Assembly: GCA_033807775.1 (NCBI GenBank)
Contig: CM066314.1
Span: 33,529,001 to 33,593,000 of the forward strand
Length of the DNA stretch: 64,000 bases
Direction: 5' to 3'
Origin: Saussurea involucrata
Lineage: Eukaryota; Streptophyta; Magnoliopsida; Asterales; Asteraceae
Shown here: positions 34,346 through 45,986 of the stretch, piece by piece
How the letters are laid out: every line of letters starts with the position of its first letter
How positions within the stretch are numbered: position 1 is the stretch's first letter
The notes under the pieces: model-generated
The model's input: only the letters and a program-made list of their open reading frames with translations
Databases searched by the model: none
What the model was told of the DNA's origin: nothing
Position numbers and translations under genes: made by a program

Positions 34346-35904
34346 ATACTTTATTTATTAATTCATAAATTTTATTCAAATTGTAGGCTTTACAGACTTC
34401 GATAAGAAACTTACTAGATTGCATAATCTGTGACTCACTGGTCCTAGATGAGTCATTCAAAGACGCTTTTATCAGGTATCCTGATAATGATCTATTTAAA
34501 CAATACAAAGCAAAGTTTGAGAATTTTTTTAACAAAGGAGAAAAGAAGGAGAAGGTGGAAAATGACATATTGGTTGGGGTTGAGGAAGAAGAATTTCTTA
34601 TATCACAAAATCTACAGTTGGACAGAAATATCGATGATGAATTTATGATGACACATGTTACAGTTCCTACTAGGATGGATGCAGAAGAGTTTTGGCAAGA
34701 CCCACAAACTCATGGTGAAACTGAAGTGGTGATGAAAGTTTATGAACCATCAAAAGAAGAGAAGGAGAAAGAGATTGAGAAGAAAGAGAAGGCAGTGGAG
34801 AAAGAGAAGGCAGTGGAGAAAGAGAAGGAAGAGGTGGTTGTAGAGAAAGAGATGGAGACTCAGAAAGCTACAAAAGGAGGAGAGGAGAGGAGAGACAAGA
34901 GAAGGAGAGTGAACGTGAGATGCAACATGAAGTTGTGACAAAGATTGCAGCTTCATATTTGCAAGATGCACCCAGTTTCAGTTTGGAAATGTCATCACAA
35001 GATGAAGATGAAAAGAAAAAAGATGAGAATGAAGAGGAAGGAAAGAATAAGGAAGGAAAGAAAGAAGATGAAGGAAAGGAAGAGGAAGGAAAGGAAGATG
35101 AAGGAAAGGAAGAGGAAGGAAAGGAAGATGAAGGAAAAGAAGAGGAAGAAAAGAAGGAAGGGAAGAGAGAAATTAAAGCAGCAGAAAGCCTGAGGTCACC
35201 TTATGTTGACAGAATTGTGTTGATATCAAAATATCTGTCAGTGACTGAAAATAAAGTTGGTAGATGGCTATTTGCGCTGACGGGAGAGTGGTTGTAAGTA
35301 ACACCTTTAATATTATATATGTTAATTTTAAAAAGTTTATGATGTGCACATATGATTAATTTCATTTCATTTCGTTGCCTTATAGTGATATAATGTACGA
35401 AACTACTGATGGAGCAAGAATGATAAAGGTGGCAGCTGAAAGTTAATGCCAAATACATATGTAGTGGCAAATGTGGTTGATACATGGGGTGCATTATTGA
35501 ACACCGAGGAAACAGTATGAAGCAGAGAATCCCCTCATCGCCTTTTCCTTAACACGACATTAATGGTAGTTAATAATTAAATTATATTTTAGTCCCATAA
35601 TAACAAGCAACAATTCACATAATGGATAGATTGAGTAATAAGATGAGATATAGAGGAATATGGTGTATTATTGAAGATGAAAGCAACCTAGAGAGAGAAT
35701 GGATCTCTATCTAGAACACACACAAACACCATGGAGGTCTACATTGCAATGATTACTCTCAACCCTAATTACACACACATATTCTATATATACCCACCTA
35801 TTACACCATTAAGCCCAAGCCCATAATTCATATACCCAAGCCCATATTACAATAATTAACCTTTACAAAACTATCTTATAATTAGGACATTTTGTGTCCT
35901 AACA

Positions 35905-36025
35905 ATCTCCCCCTATAGTTTTGTAAATGAATCACCCTTCTCGAAAGATCTTCAGTTCTTCTCCCCCTTGATTTCTTTAGAAAACCATAGTGATGCAATT
36001 CTTCAAATGTAGTCTAGGCTCCCCC
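35905..36025 (-). promoter_or_regulatory. Polypurine motifs of the 2-kb LTR element
   Basis: Plus-strand TCTCCCCCTATAG, TCTCCCCCTTGAT and GCTCCCCCTTGAA (35904-35917, 35960-35972, 36008-36022) read as repeated purine tracts on the element's strand. Confidence 0.6.
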
Positions 36026-36699
36026 TTGAAATAAGCTCTTACTATTTATATTTCAACTTTGAAAAACCGGATTCGATGTGCACCATAACCTCGATCGAGT
36101 GCACGAAAAACATCTTTATAAATGTTGAAACTCTAGCTCGTACCGATAAGCTCACAAGAAAGATAACGAGCGAGTTGTTGCGTGACAAACCAAGTGCAAT
36201 CTCAGTTTATAACACCAAATCCGTCGATAAACCGCGAGTTGAATAGGAATTCGGCTTAAGAGCTTGATTCGGATTTGCTCGAAGAAGGAAACATAATGAA
36301 GCATACACTACAAGGTAGGGTTTAGAAGAACTTCACAAGTAACATTGTTCATCAACTGTAGAAGAATGCTCATCCCCAAAATATCAGAACACTGAATGAT
36401 GAAAATCCAGAACTTTAATCTTCAAGAAATAGTTGAATGATTATGAGCACCCAAGAGTAACAAACTAATAATGAGAATGATGTCACACGTGCTCGTACGT
36501 CTAATCCAATCCAATCAAAGACTTAATTCCAACACCCACCTTTTGAAAATCTTGGCAAACTTGAGCTCTTTTAAACTTTGACAGTTGCTAGAAGTATGTG
36601 ACAAACTAAATATAAGAATTATGTCACACTTTATCGCAAACAACACTCTTTATCGCAAAAAGAACTCGCAACCACTCCATAAAATTTTATCGCAGCTAA

Positions 36700-37015
36700 G
36701 AGGTTGAGATAAAAGACAAAAAAATGAGTTTTATCTCAACAGGCACTTGAGATAAAATATTGTTCACCACAAGAAGGACGAGATAAACCAATGTTATCTC
36801 AACAGGCACTCGCGATAAAGTATTGTTCACCACAAGAAGGTTGCGATAAACCAATGTTATCTCAACCGGCACTCGCGATAAAATACTGTTCACCACAAGA
36901 AGATTGCGATAAACCGATGTTATCTCAACATGCACTTGCGATAAAATACTGTTCACCACAAGAAGGTTGTGATAAACCAATGTTATCTCAACAGGCACTC
37001 GCGATAAAACACTGA
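36700..37015. repeat. 62-bp tandem repeat, about 5 copies
   Basis: Unit of the form GATAAACCAATGTTATCTCA, then ACAGGCACTCGCGATAAA, then a TTGTTCACCACAAGAAGG segment, repeated through the interior of the non-autonomous LTR element. Confidence 0.88.
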
Positions 37016-38000
37016 TCTCTTCTAAGTGCGAGGAAGATGAACATGGCTAGGTGCGATATCATTGAACATTTAAACTCAGATCGGACAGAAAGCTCAAAAA
37101 TGTCCAAATCGATCAAAATATGATGGACTGATGATCGTATGATGTTTAGAAACACTATTCAATCAATCCTAAGCAATCAGCGCTGATCTAAACGCAATTA
37201 TACGCACAAAAGGCATAAAAAACTCACTGTTTCATCAAGGAATGGGCGGTAAATCGTGAATCGTTGCAGAAAGATCGTATCGATGAAAGATTTCTTCGAT
37301 TTGGCTATAATACCACTTGTTAGTCCCATAATAACAAGCAACAATTCACATAATGGATAGATTGAGTAATAAGATGAGATATAGAGGAATATGGTGTATT
37401 ATTGAAGATGAAAGCAACCTAGAGAGAGAATGGATCTCTCTCTAGAACACAAACAAACACCACAGAGGTCTACATTGCAATGAATACTCTCAACCCTAAT
37501 TACACACACATATTCTATATATACCCACCTATTACACCTTTAAGCCCAAGTCCATAATTCATATACCCAAGCCCATGTTACAATAATTAACCTTTACAAA
37601 ACTATCTTATAATTAGGACATTTTGTGTCCTAACATTATATATATTTTTAGTCTAGTTCATATATGAATGAGTTTTAGATGACACATCAATACTGATTTG
37701 TTTTCATATATGAATTTTATTATTTTAAATACAAAGATTCATATATGAATGATTGTCACTTATGAACTTTATTTACAAAGATCTGTTTTGATTCATATTT
37801 GAATTATTTGAACCATTGAGTTCATATATGAACATGAATTGAATATGAACCTTAGTGTTCGTATATAAAACCTTAATGTTCATATATTTCATTTATGCAA
37901 TCCTTATTCGACATGTTCTTTCAATTTTTAGGTTTACGATTTGGAGAAGGATCCCTTAAATCCTATAGCCTAAACTTTGAATTGCTAGTTGATGTTAAGA

Positions 38001-38572
38001 ATCTGTAATTGTTCTTAATTTTAACCAAGTAGCAAATAATGTATCATTTGAATATCATATCATTTGAATTGCATTATAGGATTGTGTAATCTAGCTTAAA
38101 TGGTTGGGCTTCCGTTCATTAGTTAGGATTGGTGTTTGTCTACTTATAATGCAATTGATAGGTTAAGCCTAAGTTCGTGACTAGACTTAACTTAATCAAA
38201 TCGAGCTCCTCGGGCTAGTTTAATCATAAGGACAAACGAAGTGTTGACGCGTGTTGACACTTACGGCCGGTGTTAAATGAATTGAGAAAATATATTTTTA
38301 TACAAGTCAATGATACATTGTTTCATAAAAAGATTGGTTACATTCATTACTAGATTCATCTCGTTGTTATCTATAGCCTCAAATTATTTTGCATACCCCC
38401 CCTTTATTTAATACTTTCGATACTTTTGCACGTGAATTCGTTTTTGACTTACGGTTGATACCGAGTCCCTGAGGAGATGCCTAAAAGCGTCTTATAAACC
38501 TTTTATAACCTTTTTAGATATAATGTTTTTTGGTTTGATCCTATAAAGTATTTTATTAGGACCACTACAACA
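38001..38572. other. Unassigned repeat-like sequence
   Basis: Moderate-GC block (38100-38280) with GTTGACGCGTGTTGACAC and an AAATCGAGCTCCTCGG stretch. It looks like non-coding retroelement sequence, but I cannot place it. Confidence 0.35.
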
Positions 38573-40630
38573 AAATTGGGTTTACAAGACGCCAAACTTT
38601 TTTAAGCGCTCTTAGACCGATTTATAAGACATAGGGGCTGTTAGGTTCATATTCTATTAAGACATGTATGGATAAGGTTGTCTGTATTATAACAAATAAA
38701 TTGTTGTTCGATTATTGTGCTAAATAAACAATTTGAATGTCAAAAATAACCATTTTACCCCCAATCTATATTTTTGTGAAATAAATCAAGTGTTTGATAA
38801 AATGTTGAATAAATGACTTTTAATTATAAAAAATATCAATTAATTTTTTTTAAATAAATACAATTTGATAAACACAGTTTCCTATTGAAATCCACTTCCA
38901 TCAGATTCCCTTTGGCCACAATTCTTATCCTTCATCCTTCATGTTTTCTTACTCTTCTTGGACACTCCTAGCAGGCTTCACAGTATCAAGAAAATACTGA
39001 TTCTTAGGGGTTGATGATGGACTTAGGGTCGGCCCTGGCCATCTGCAGCCCGTGCAACTTTACTGGGCATCAAACCCGAAGGGGACATCAAGTTGTCATC
39101 TATTACTAGTTTTGGGTTTAATAAATTGGGAATTGGATAAGTGAGTTTTAATTATAAAAACAGAGCAAGGTCGCGCGGGTAGTGATGGATGTTGAATGTG
39201 CATCATAAACCGGTGAACACCAAACATTTTAACAATTCAAGTCGATTTCTATATAGCATTTTGGTATTTTTCATAATTATAATTAATAAAAATCTAAGTG
39301 AGGATGAGTCACCTAACTTGACTGTTCAAAACACTTTAAAAATCTTATGTTTCATCGTTTCATTTGCTTAAAAAATAGACACAGGGGCATTTTTTAAGTA
39401 TTTTCGCACAGGGCATCAAAGTCCCTAGGACCCTCGATGGACTACAGAGATGCAAGAAGACTGTTAAATTTGGGGCTAATGAACAAGGTGAAGAGTCCAT
39501 AGAACATGTGGATATATAGAAGATGTGGAGAGGATATGACTGACCGAGAGGATGAGAGAGAACGGAAGGTTATGCTTAAAATTTGGTAACCATTTCCTAT
39601 TGAAACCCACTTCCATTAGATTCCCTTTGAGCCACAGTTCTTCTCCTTCATCCTTCATGTTTTCTTCCAATCTTTCATTGTGTACGCCATGTGATAAAGC
39701 CCATATTTCAGATTTGTCAGTGGAAATTCAAAGATAATACAAGTTCATGAAGAAAACCCTTTCAGATTACGTCCATATCTTCATGAAGAAAAACCCTAAC
39801 AGATTTGTGATTTGTCAGGCAAAACCTTTTTGCTCTCGATTGGTTCCATCTCCATCGACTTCGTGCTGCACTTCTCTCCATAGTTGTTCTGCAGATGGTT
39901 TTCTTCTGTAATGCTTGTAGATGTTCGTTCCATCGAGATTAACAAATGATATGTGTTATTTACCAAAACATTCCACCTTCGTACTTGCAAGAAACATGGA
40001 AGAAGAACAAAAAAACCTTTTTTTGGTGATTCACATATAGAGTTGGAAGGAAGCAAGGCAGGTTTGGAGGAGTAAGGGGAGGGGACTTTGAACAGGGGAG
40101 GGGTAAAAGGGAAAGGGTAATTAGGGAATAAATGGGTTGAATGAATGGTTGATCCTAAAGGACATCAATTTTCTAGCCGACCAATTCAGCCGTGGGTTGA
40201 CCGAATAAGCCATTACCGAACACCTGTATATGGTTGTGCAAATAAGCCATATCCACCATACAATACATTAAGCCGCAAACGGACAACCTCTTAATCTATT
40301 GAACCAAAAAATAAAGTGTCCTATTTAAATGCATTGTCATAAGTTTATAGACGTTTTTAGGCGTCGTAACAAGTTTTTTTAGGATGGTTCTATAAAAAAA
40401 CGTATATATAGGAGATTATTTGAAAACTTTCTTATAAAAAGAAGTGTCATACAAAAACATGTGTTTATACAACATTTTTCAAAAATGTCGTATAAAATAA
40501 CTAATGTGATGTTTTGTATTAAAATTGTCATTAAATACTTGTTAATGGGTAATACCACAAAAAAAACCATATAACTTATAAAATCTACACTTTATTAGGC
40601 GTCCTAAAAAAATACTTTTGTTGTAAATTG
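38573..40630. mobile_element. CACTA-like non-autonomous element
   Basis: Left end CACTACAACAAAATTGGG followed by a TTTACAAGACGCC block. The right end is the inverse, with the last bases decayed (plus strand AGGCGTCC ... ACTTTTGTTGTAAATTG). Short subterminal repeats such as GACGCC/GGCGTC, TATAAAA and ACATTTTT occur near both ends, typical of CACTA elements. The middle (about 38635-40310) is probably a further insertion: its ends GGGGCTGTTAGGTTCATA and TGAACCAAAAAAT look inverted. I could not read a clean 3-bp duplication, and no transposase is present. Confidence 0.6.
38880..39670 (+). repeat. Direct repeat of about 75 bp
   Basis: 38881-38955 and 39596-39660 share TCCTATTGAAA(T/C)CCACTTCC and continue through CCATCCTTCATGTTTTCTT-like sequence. 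A GTCGGCCCTGGCC ... CAGGGCATCAAAGTCCCTAG block lies between them, suggesting a hAT-like insertion or a local duplication. Confidence 0.55.
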
Positions 40631-40649
40631 TAATAAGCTTTAGCCGATG

Positions 40650-40653
40650 AGAA

Positions 40654-40684
<31 letters not shown>

Positions 40685-40735
40685 CACAATTTTTTTTCTT
40701 TGAAATATATATATATATATATATAATATAATATA
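40650..40735. repeat. (AT)n microsatellites upstream of the NAC gene
   Basis: Two AT dinucleotide runs (about 40649-40681 and 40705-40735) separated by a T-rich stretch, just outside the CACTA end. Confidence 0.85.
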
Positions 40736-40796
40736 ATTTAAAAAATAAAAAAAAATCCAGAAGATAAACTTTCCTTAATTTAGATTTGGTGATTGG

Positions 40797-40804
40797 TATA
40801 TAAA
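40797..40804 (+). promoter_or_regulatory. TATA box of the NAC gene
   Basis: TATATAAA lies 50 bp before the ATG, a plausible core promoter. The upstream sequence is transposon DNA, so the promoter may be short or partly CACTA-derived. Confidence 0.6.
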
Positions 40805-40854
40805 TGAAGCAGTGAACCATCTAGTTCTTCGTTCAATTCATAAACCCTCATTGC

Positions 40855-42129
40855 ATGCATCCATCGATAGATATGTTTCAAATGGAAATAAACCAAGATA
40901 TGGTACCATACATTAACCACCAACCAGAGTCAGAGTCTGATGATTATGCAGCAGATAACCAACCAGAACAAGAGCAAGAACAAGAACATGAACATGAGGC
41001 AGCCGATTATGCAGATAAGCTGCATCCAGGCTATAAATTTGTCCCCTCAGACTCAGACCTTATTGTGTACTATCTAAAACCCATGATTGCCATGGGAACG
41101 CACCCCCCATGCCGCATACACCAGGTGTATCTCTACGACTATCATCCCCAAAACCTAGCAGGTTAGTTATTACATATATGATCAATCTTGATGTTATTTA
41201 TATGATCAATCTTGATGGTTTCTTGTCAAGTCTTTATATATTCTTGTGTTGATTACATGCAGAAACATATCGGGGTTGTGAAAACAAATGGTATTTTCTA
41301 ACTTCTAGAGAACGAAAGTACCGTAATGGGAGTCGACCAAAGAGAAGCGCCAAGGAGTTTGGAACCTGGAAGGCGACACAGAAGCATACAATCGTGTATG
41401 ATGATGTGAATAGGCAACAAATGGTTGGATATAAAACAAGCTTAGCCTTCTTTGATGAGAAAGGACACAAGACTGCATGGCTAATGCACGAGTACACTAC
41501 AGATGATCCCAATCTCCCATTTGGAAGCGGAATAACCGGATACCAGGTATAAATTAATAATTACAACTCGATCGATCATTATTTTATATATGGCGATATT
41601 TTATGTAACATGGTTTAGGTTTTTAATAACTGCATGTATTTCTTTGTTATATATTCTACAGTTAAACAAATATGTACTATGCAAGGTCTATAAAAAGGAG
41701 ACTATCATCAGAAACAGGGATCAAGAAGAAATTCGGAACGTGAGGAATCGACAAATGGAAGTTTCTTCACATGGCAGCATTCTTGACCATCCCACAATGA
41801 ATAATATTCCAGTCATGCAACCTGCAGTGGTTCAAGATCCTTATATCAGAAGAGAGGTTCAGTTTTCTGCACCACCACCACCAGAAGAGATGGTCTTGAG
41901 TCCATCTCCGGTGACTTCAAGCCAACCACAATCTCAGGATCAGTACCGGTTCCAAGATCTTCAAGACCCACTCGATGCTTCAAATCAACCCTCCTCAATG
42001 CTGACTACTCAAGATCACCATGCAACAGGATTTTCCCTTGATGATCTTTCCGAGTATATTACTTTAGATGATTTGGATGCCACGATGGAACAAATCTACT
42101 CTATTTCAACCGACATAAGTCGTCGCTAA
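40855..42129 (+). CDS. NAC-domain transcription factor, three exons
   Basis: NAC proteins are plant nuclear factors that bind CGT-containing promoter sites. Exons are 40855-41161, 41263-41546 and 41662-42129, with GT/AG introns. They give 352 codons with no internal stop. The N-terminus is a 50-residue Gln/Glu-rich extension. The NAC domain covers about residues 55-213: subdomain A (LHPGYKFVPSDSDLIVYYL), C (KWYFLTSRERKYRNGSRPKR), D (GTWKATQKHT ... VGYKTSLAFF, then TAWLMHEY) and E (YVLCKVYKK). The C-terminal part is Gln/Pro-rich and ends in acidic SLDDLSEYITLDDLDATMEQ, a likely activation region. Oddities: the usual WKATGKD reads WKATQKH and the LPPGFRF start is LHPGYKF, so it is a divergent member. 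Exon order and intron positions match other NAC genes. The first in-frame ATG was used; Met7 or Met10 are alternatives. Confidence 0.93.
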
Positions 42130-42770
42130 TGATCCAAATATCGTCGCTACAGTCTTTGTCGCTTTAGAATTGATTTCTTGTAGTGGAAGCAACTGTTCTA
42201 ACTTTGAAATACTACTTGTTCTCTTCTCTATTCTTTTTGCTTTTTGCAACACTGCATATTATTATTGAATCATGTACATCCTTTAGTATTTTGTTTTAAG
42301 GTATTTTAAATATATCCCTTTTATGATGACCTAATCGTTTCAAAACGAAGAATGAAAACCAGGCTACATCGGATTGAATCACCATCTTAATATGCCCACC
42401 ATTAACCTGACATAACTATCCATCGGAATACCAATTTTAGTCTCTTTTTTCTTGTGTTTGATCAATCTCGAAATACAACCCTTTTCTTAATTTGACACAC
42501 CTTTTTCATAAACGGTGTCTCAATTCTATATTGTGCTTTGCTGTCATCATTTCTTCATATACTTTGTGTCTTGAATAATTTTTCTTGTCAATTTTGATGA
42601 CATCAAAATTAATGTTGAAGCTTTTCAAACATGGTTGTTAACCTATAATTTTAACATTTTAAGACATTGATCACGTTGAAACCGGTCCACTAAGGGCCCA
42701 TAAGATGTTAGGAACGGGTATGACATGAGGAACCCGCGCGATGGCCTTGGGTTCATCTACGTTGAATAGA
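42130..42770. other. NAC 3' flank
   Basis: Probable 3' untranslated region and intergenic DNA. AT-rich, without coding potential or a clear polyadenylation signal that I can single out. Confidence 0.45.
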
Positions 42771-42772
42771 GC

Positions 42773-42994
42773 CACTACTAAATGAAAGGCTTTTAGATAC
42801 GAACTTTTTCTTGAAAAATATGTCGCTAAAGGGTGATTCGTCACAAAACCGTCACAAACGTTGGTGGGTAATGCAAATCAGGGATAGATTACCCAATGAT
42901 TCTCTGGATGATCCATAAGTATTTTCTCGAAAAAACATGAGTTCTACCGAACCAGTGGTATTTCTGCCTCGTAAAAAGCCATTTGTTTTGTAGT
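42773..42994. mobile_element. CACTA-type MITE, relative of 10551-10835
   Basis: Left CACTACTAAATGAAAGGC; the right end is the inverse of CTACAAAACAAATGGC. The interior (GTCACAAAACCGTCACAAA, TTTTCTCGAAAA) matches the MITE at 10551-10835 in reverse orientation. Flanking AGC on both sides fits a 3-bp duplication. Confidence 0.72.
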
Positions 42995-43460
42995 AGCCAT
43001 TGAGGAAATAAGTGATAAGAGATGTACCAACGTATATGGAGGAGAAATTGTCCAAGTTTAGCCGGAGGCTAGACAAGCACATTTTGTCCCATAAATGTTG
43101 AGAAGGGCTAGGGGGTAACGGGGCTAGGCGTATAAGGATTACCCTAGAGTCGACCTTTGACTCCAGTATTATGTGAAAATATGTAGAACCTCAAATTACT
43201 CTCAAAGAGTTATGTATGATAGAAGAATATTCTAACATATATGAAGGAGAAATGGTTTAAATCTAACCCATCTAAGACTTTAACATACTTAATGCATCAT
43301 GTTTTAGGATATTTATCAAAAAATGAATATAGAACATATCATAAAAAAAACTGTTGTAACTTGAAATTTTATAAATACTCAAAAATAAAATAAGAAGTAG
43401 ATTCTAGGTTTAAAGATTGCTAAACACCCGTAAATAAAATAAATTTTAAGATTGGCATTT
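42995..43460. other. Intergenic sequence
   Basis: AT-rich, with no supported gene or terminal repeat. It ends where homology to the second duplicated segment starts. Confidence 0.45.
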
Positions 43461-44109
43461 GGCATATATGAAAAGAGAAGGTTGTACTAAATTAATACTT
43501 TACATTTGACAAATCATTAGTTAGCGGTTGTTTGTTTTTTTCAATTTCAGCACTTAATGACCAATTATCACTTATCCGATTAGACGTTTTTAAATTCAGA
43601 CCGTTTGTTTTTTACATGTTTTCAGATCCACTTATCACTTAAATTCATCTGGAAAAATGTGGTAGCCGGACCACTTACTCCAATTCTCTCTCGCCTCCTT
43701 TTATCTGAAGACTATCTCAAACCCATATCTGCAAAGCGAGTCGATCTACAATTCTTCTAGACCTAAATCTAGTGCAAAGGCAGTCGATTCCAAGGTATAT
43801 CGTTCTGATTTTTTTTATTTCATCCTGTGGTTCTTCCTTCGTCCCTGTGGTTTTAATTTATGTCGATTCCAAATTGAATCGGTTGAATAATGTTTTAATC
43901 TCGTCCTGTGGTTCGTTCTTCGTCCTGTGGTTTTTTGTTTCTGTCGATTCCAAAGATTGGAGACAAAATTTCCGACGCAAAATCAGCCATCGCCCCTATC
44001 CTACATCCTCCATTCCAACTGTAATTGGAAGTCCTAGATGAACCACAATCTCATGTTGTTAAGTATAAATAGGATCCCCTAGCTTTTGTAGGGTATGGCT
44101 TGCTGATCC

Positions 44110-44958
44110 AAATCCTCAAAGTTGATTAGTAGCGGATACACTGTACGTCAGGCCATGAACAAAAGCACATAGACCGGGTGATGGAGGTCTTAAATGGGAT
44201 TGGCGTAGAGAAATTAGAAGTGGTAGGGAGGCCGACGACTTAATGCGATTATCTAGTAGTCTGGGAAGTTTCATCTTAAACTCCTCAAGTGATAGATGGA
44301 AATGGAGATTGTCAGGCGACGGTGTTTTTTCAGTCAAAACCACGAGAGAAAAAATCGAGTCCCTGCTGTTCGAGGATGGTGGCTTCTCAACTAGATGGAA
44401 CACTCTAGTCCCTTCTAAAATTAACATCTTTTGTTGGAGGGCGCTACAAGGAAGATTACCCATCAAAGATAAACTGGCAAACATGGGCATCGATATGGAC
44501 AATACTATATGCCCATTATGCAAGCAGGCGGTGGAGACGCTAGATCACTCTCTTTTCCTTTGCAACTTTTCTGCTGCGATTTGGAGAGGTCTAGAGGGAT
44601 GGTGGCAGTTCCCTTTCCCTACTTTTAAGTCCGTGGGAGAGGCGTTGGAAGCAATAAAGACGACTACCACATCCCAGATGCACCTCAAATGCTTGGAGGC
44701 TATCCTGTTCATCACTTGCTATACCTTATGGAGCATCCGGAATAGAGCCGAGTTCGACAAAACTGAGCCAAAGATTGAGACCAGCCTTGATCTAATCATC
44801 AATAATTCTTTTAAGTGGATGCTTTCTCGTCATAAAACGAGTTTGAAAGATGTAACTGTTTGGAGAACCTCTCCTCTTCGTTGTTGCGTTCCTTTGTAAT
44901 TCCTTCCCGCTAGCTTCTGGCTAGCCTTTTAATGAAATCGCTTTTCCAAAAAAAAAAT
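44110..44958 (+). pseudogene. 5'-truncated LINE with zf-RVT domain
   Basis: An open 218-residue stretch (44243-44899) is the C-terminal end of a plant LINE reverse transcriptase ORF: WRLSGDGVFSVKTTREKI, then SKINIFCWRALQGRLP, and CPLCKQAVETLDHSLFLC, the zf-RVT zinc-binding motif. WSIRNRAEFDK follows near the end. An AATGAAATCGCTTTTCC tail leads into an A10 run (44948-44957), the 3' end of the retroposon. The RT catalytic domain is missing, so the copy is dead on arrival. The 5' edge and the target duplication are uncertain. Confidence 0.85.
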
Positions 44959-44989
44959 ATAGAACATACAGTGAAACATTCTGGATATA

Positions 44990-45216
44990 GGCCCCGTTTA
45001 CTAATCACTTATTACCTCTTACTGGGGTAAGAAACACTTACCTGAGTAAGAGGTATGTTTGTTTACAAAAAAAAAAAATGCTGACCGTGTGCTGACTTGG
45101 GACAGAGATGAAAAGGAATCTTACCATGGTAAGAGGCTATTATTTCAGTCAGCACTTACCCCAGTCAGACTTCTTACCACAGTCAGCACTTACCAAAAAA
45201 TTTGGTAAACAGCCCC
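44990..45216. mobile_element. 227-bp MITE
   Basis: Ends GGCCCCGTTTAC and the inverse of GGGGCTGTTTACCAAA, flanked by ATA (44987-44989, 45217-45219). The interior has repeated inverted TTACC(A/T)(C/T)(A/G)GTAAG palindromes. No coding potential. Confidence 0.75.
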
Positions 45217-45986
45217 ATAGTCTGTGAAACAAGTAAATAGAAGCCTTCAATGTGGCACCATGTCTTGCCTCATTGCTTTATGTTTATGTCTTCATTGATA
45301 AATTTACTAATTTCAGAATGGTGCTTCTTTTGGTTTTCAAGGTTTCCTTTGTGAAAGTAGATAATGGTATTATCGTAGATAAGTACAGAAGGCGATGAGT
45401 AGCTAAGAAGATGTTGAATACTTGAAAGGTGTTCTACGTGAAATCCAAAGCAGTGTTGGAGCCAATCAAACAAATCAAAATGATTTGAATTTTGTAAAAC
45501 AAGATTGATTTAAATTGTTATGAAAATTTATTCATATTAGATGGAAATTTTGTAATGATGATAAATAAAGAGATGAAATTGTATAAATAATATAAACTCA
45601 GCACTATATTAATATTTTGAAGGGTAAATAGGCAATTATTTAGATTTAAATATTTACCAGTTTTACAAAAACAAACAGTCTTATTATTCAGATTTCAGAC
45701 TTCAACACCACCCCTTAATTAATCAGAAGTGAAATCAGAATTTAGACTTCAGCACATATTAAAAACAAACGTCGCCTTAATATAACATATTACTTAGAAA
45801 ATTTAATTAACAGTACAATGTTTTGACTTTTTGTATGTTCGGATCAAATTATTTGTTGAACTAAAAAATCGTTAACTATTGTAACAAACATTAACATGTA
45901 GTTGTCCTAAAATATGAATCTTAGATTTTTTTATATGTATCACTTGACCAATTTAGTTCATTGACACATAACTTAAAGAGTAAACT

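Larger units (their letters stand above)
35587..37635 (-). mobile_element. Non-autonomous LTR element (TRIM/LARD-like), 2.05 kb
   Basis: LTRs of 318 bp at 35587-35904 and 37318-37635 differ at about ten sites. Perfect TTATA target duplications flank it (35582-35586, 37636-37640). On the minus strand the primer-binding site next to the right LTR reads TGGTATTATAGCC, two changes from the usual tRNA-Met site. A polypurine tract (AGGGGGAGAT) precedes the left LTR. The 1.4-kb interior has no gag or pol; it holds three GGGGGAG motifs and a 62-bp tandem repeat. It must move using another element's proteins. It sits inside the MULE-2 gene. Confidence 0.92.
31328..37960 (+). pseudogene. Multi-exon gene of the ULP1-associated type found in plant MULEs
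   Basis: Small basic exons (about 31328-31368, 31522-31580, 32534-32620, 32688-32760) lead to a longer exon (32843-33600) with GFEDLLEMKMDGIPSKLG and an EESIHDMLGVP segment. This matches the domain that precedes ULP1-like proteases in plant transposons. The next exon (33676-33860) has YVDNFKCEAVNVSRERP. Exons at 34387-35297 contain KEKAVEKEKA and GKEEEGKEDE low-complexity repeats and end VGRWLFALTGEWL. Another small exon lies near 35385, and a last one at about 37931 (VYDLEKDPLNPIA, then stop). Stops at 33041, 33306 and 33804 show decay. I saw no catalytic Cys motif, so protease activity is not supported. Confidence 0.6.
30925..38000 (+). mobile_element. MULE-like element with a decayed ULP1-associated gene (MULE-2)
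   Basis: Begins GGGAGAGGTTCAAATGAGAAG, which looks like a MULE terminus (MULE-1 ends in GGTTCAAGGG). It interrupts the Tork LTR. A multi-exon plus-strand pseudogene fills 31328-37960. I did not find the matching inverted terminus, so the right boundary is uncertain and the element may be truncated. A 2-kb LTR element is nested in it. Confidence 0.5.
43524..45776. mobile_element. PIF/Harbinger-type element with nested insertions
   Basis: Ends GCGGTTGTTTGTTTTT and the inverse of GGCGACGTTTGTTTTT, flanked by TTA on both sides (43521-43523, 45777-45779). The second duplicated segment has the joined site (AGTTAGTTAATATAACATATT at about 51824). No transposase is visible. Its interior holds a LINE 3' fragment and a 227-bp MITE. 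Confidence 0.78.

Noticed and set aside
36696..37015. ORFs on both strands at 36.7-37.0 kb
   Set aside because: They translate the 62-bp tandem repeat of the non-autonomous LTR element on either strand.
35300..38000. Right terminus of MULE-2
   Set aside because: I looked for the inverse of GGGAGAGGTTCAAATGAG and did not find it in the window, so no right TIR is annotated.
43327..44970. AATATAGAACATA at 43327 and 44957 as target duplication of the LINE
   Set aside because: The interval would include the start of the duplicated segment and the PIF element left end, which are clearly not LINE sequence. The match is probably chance or part of an older local repeat.
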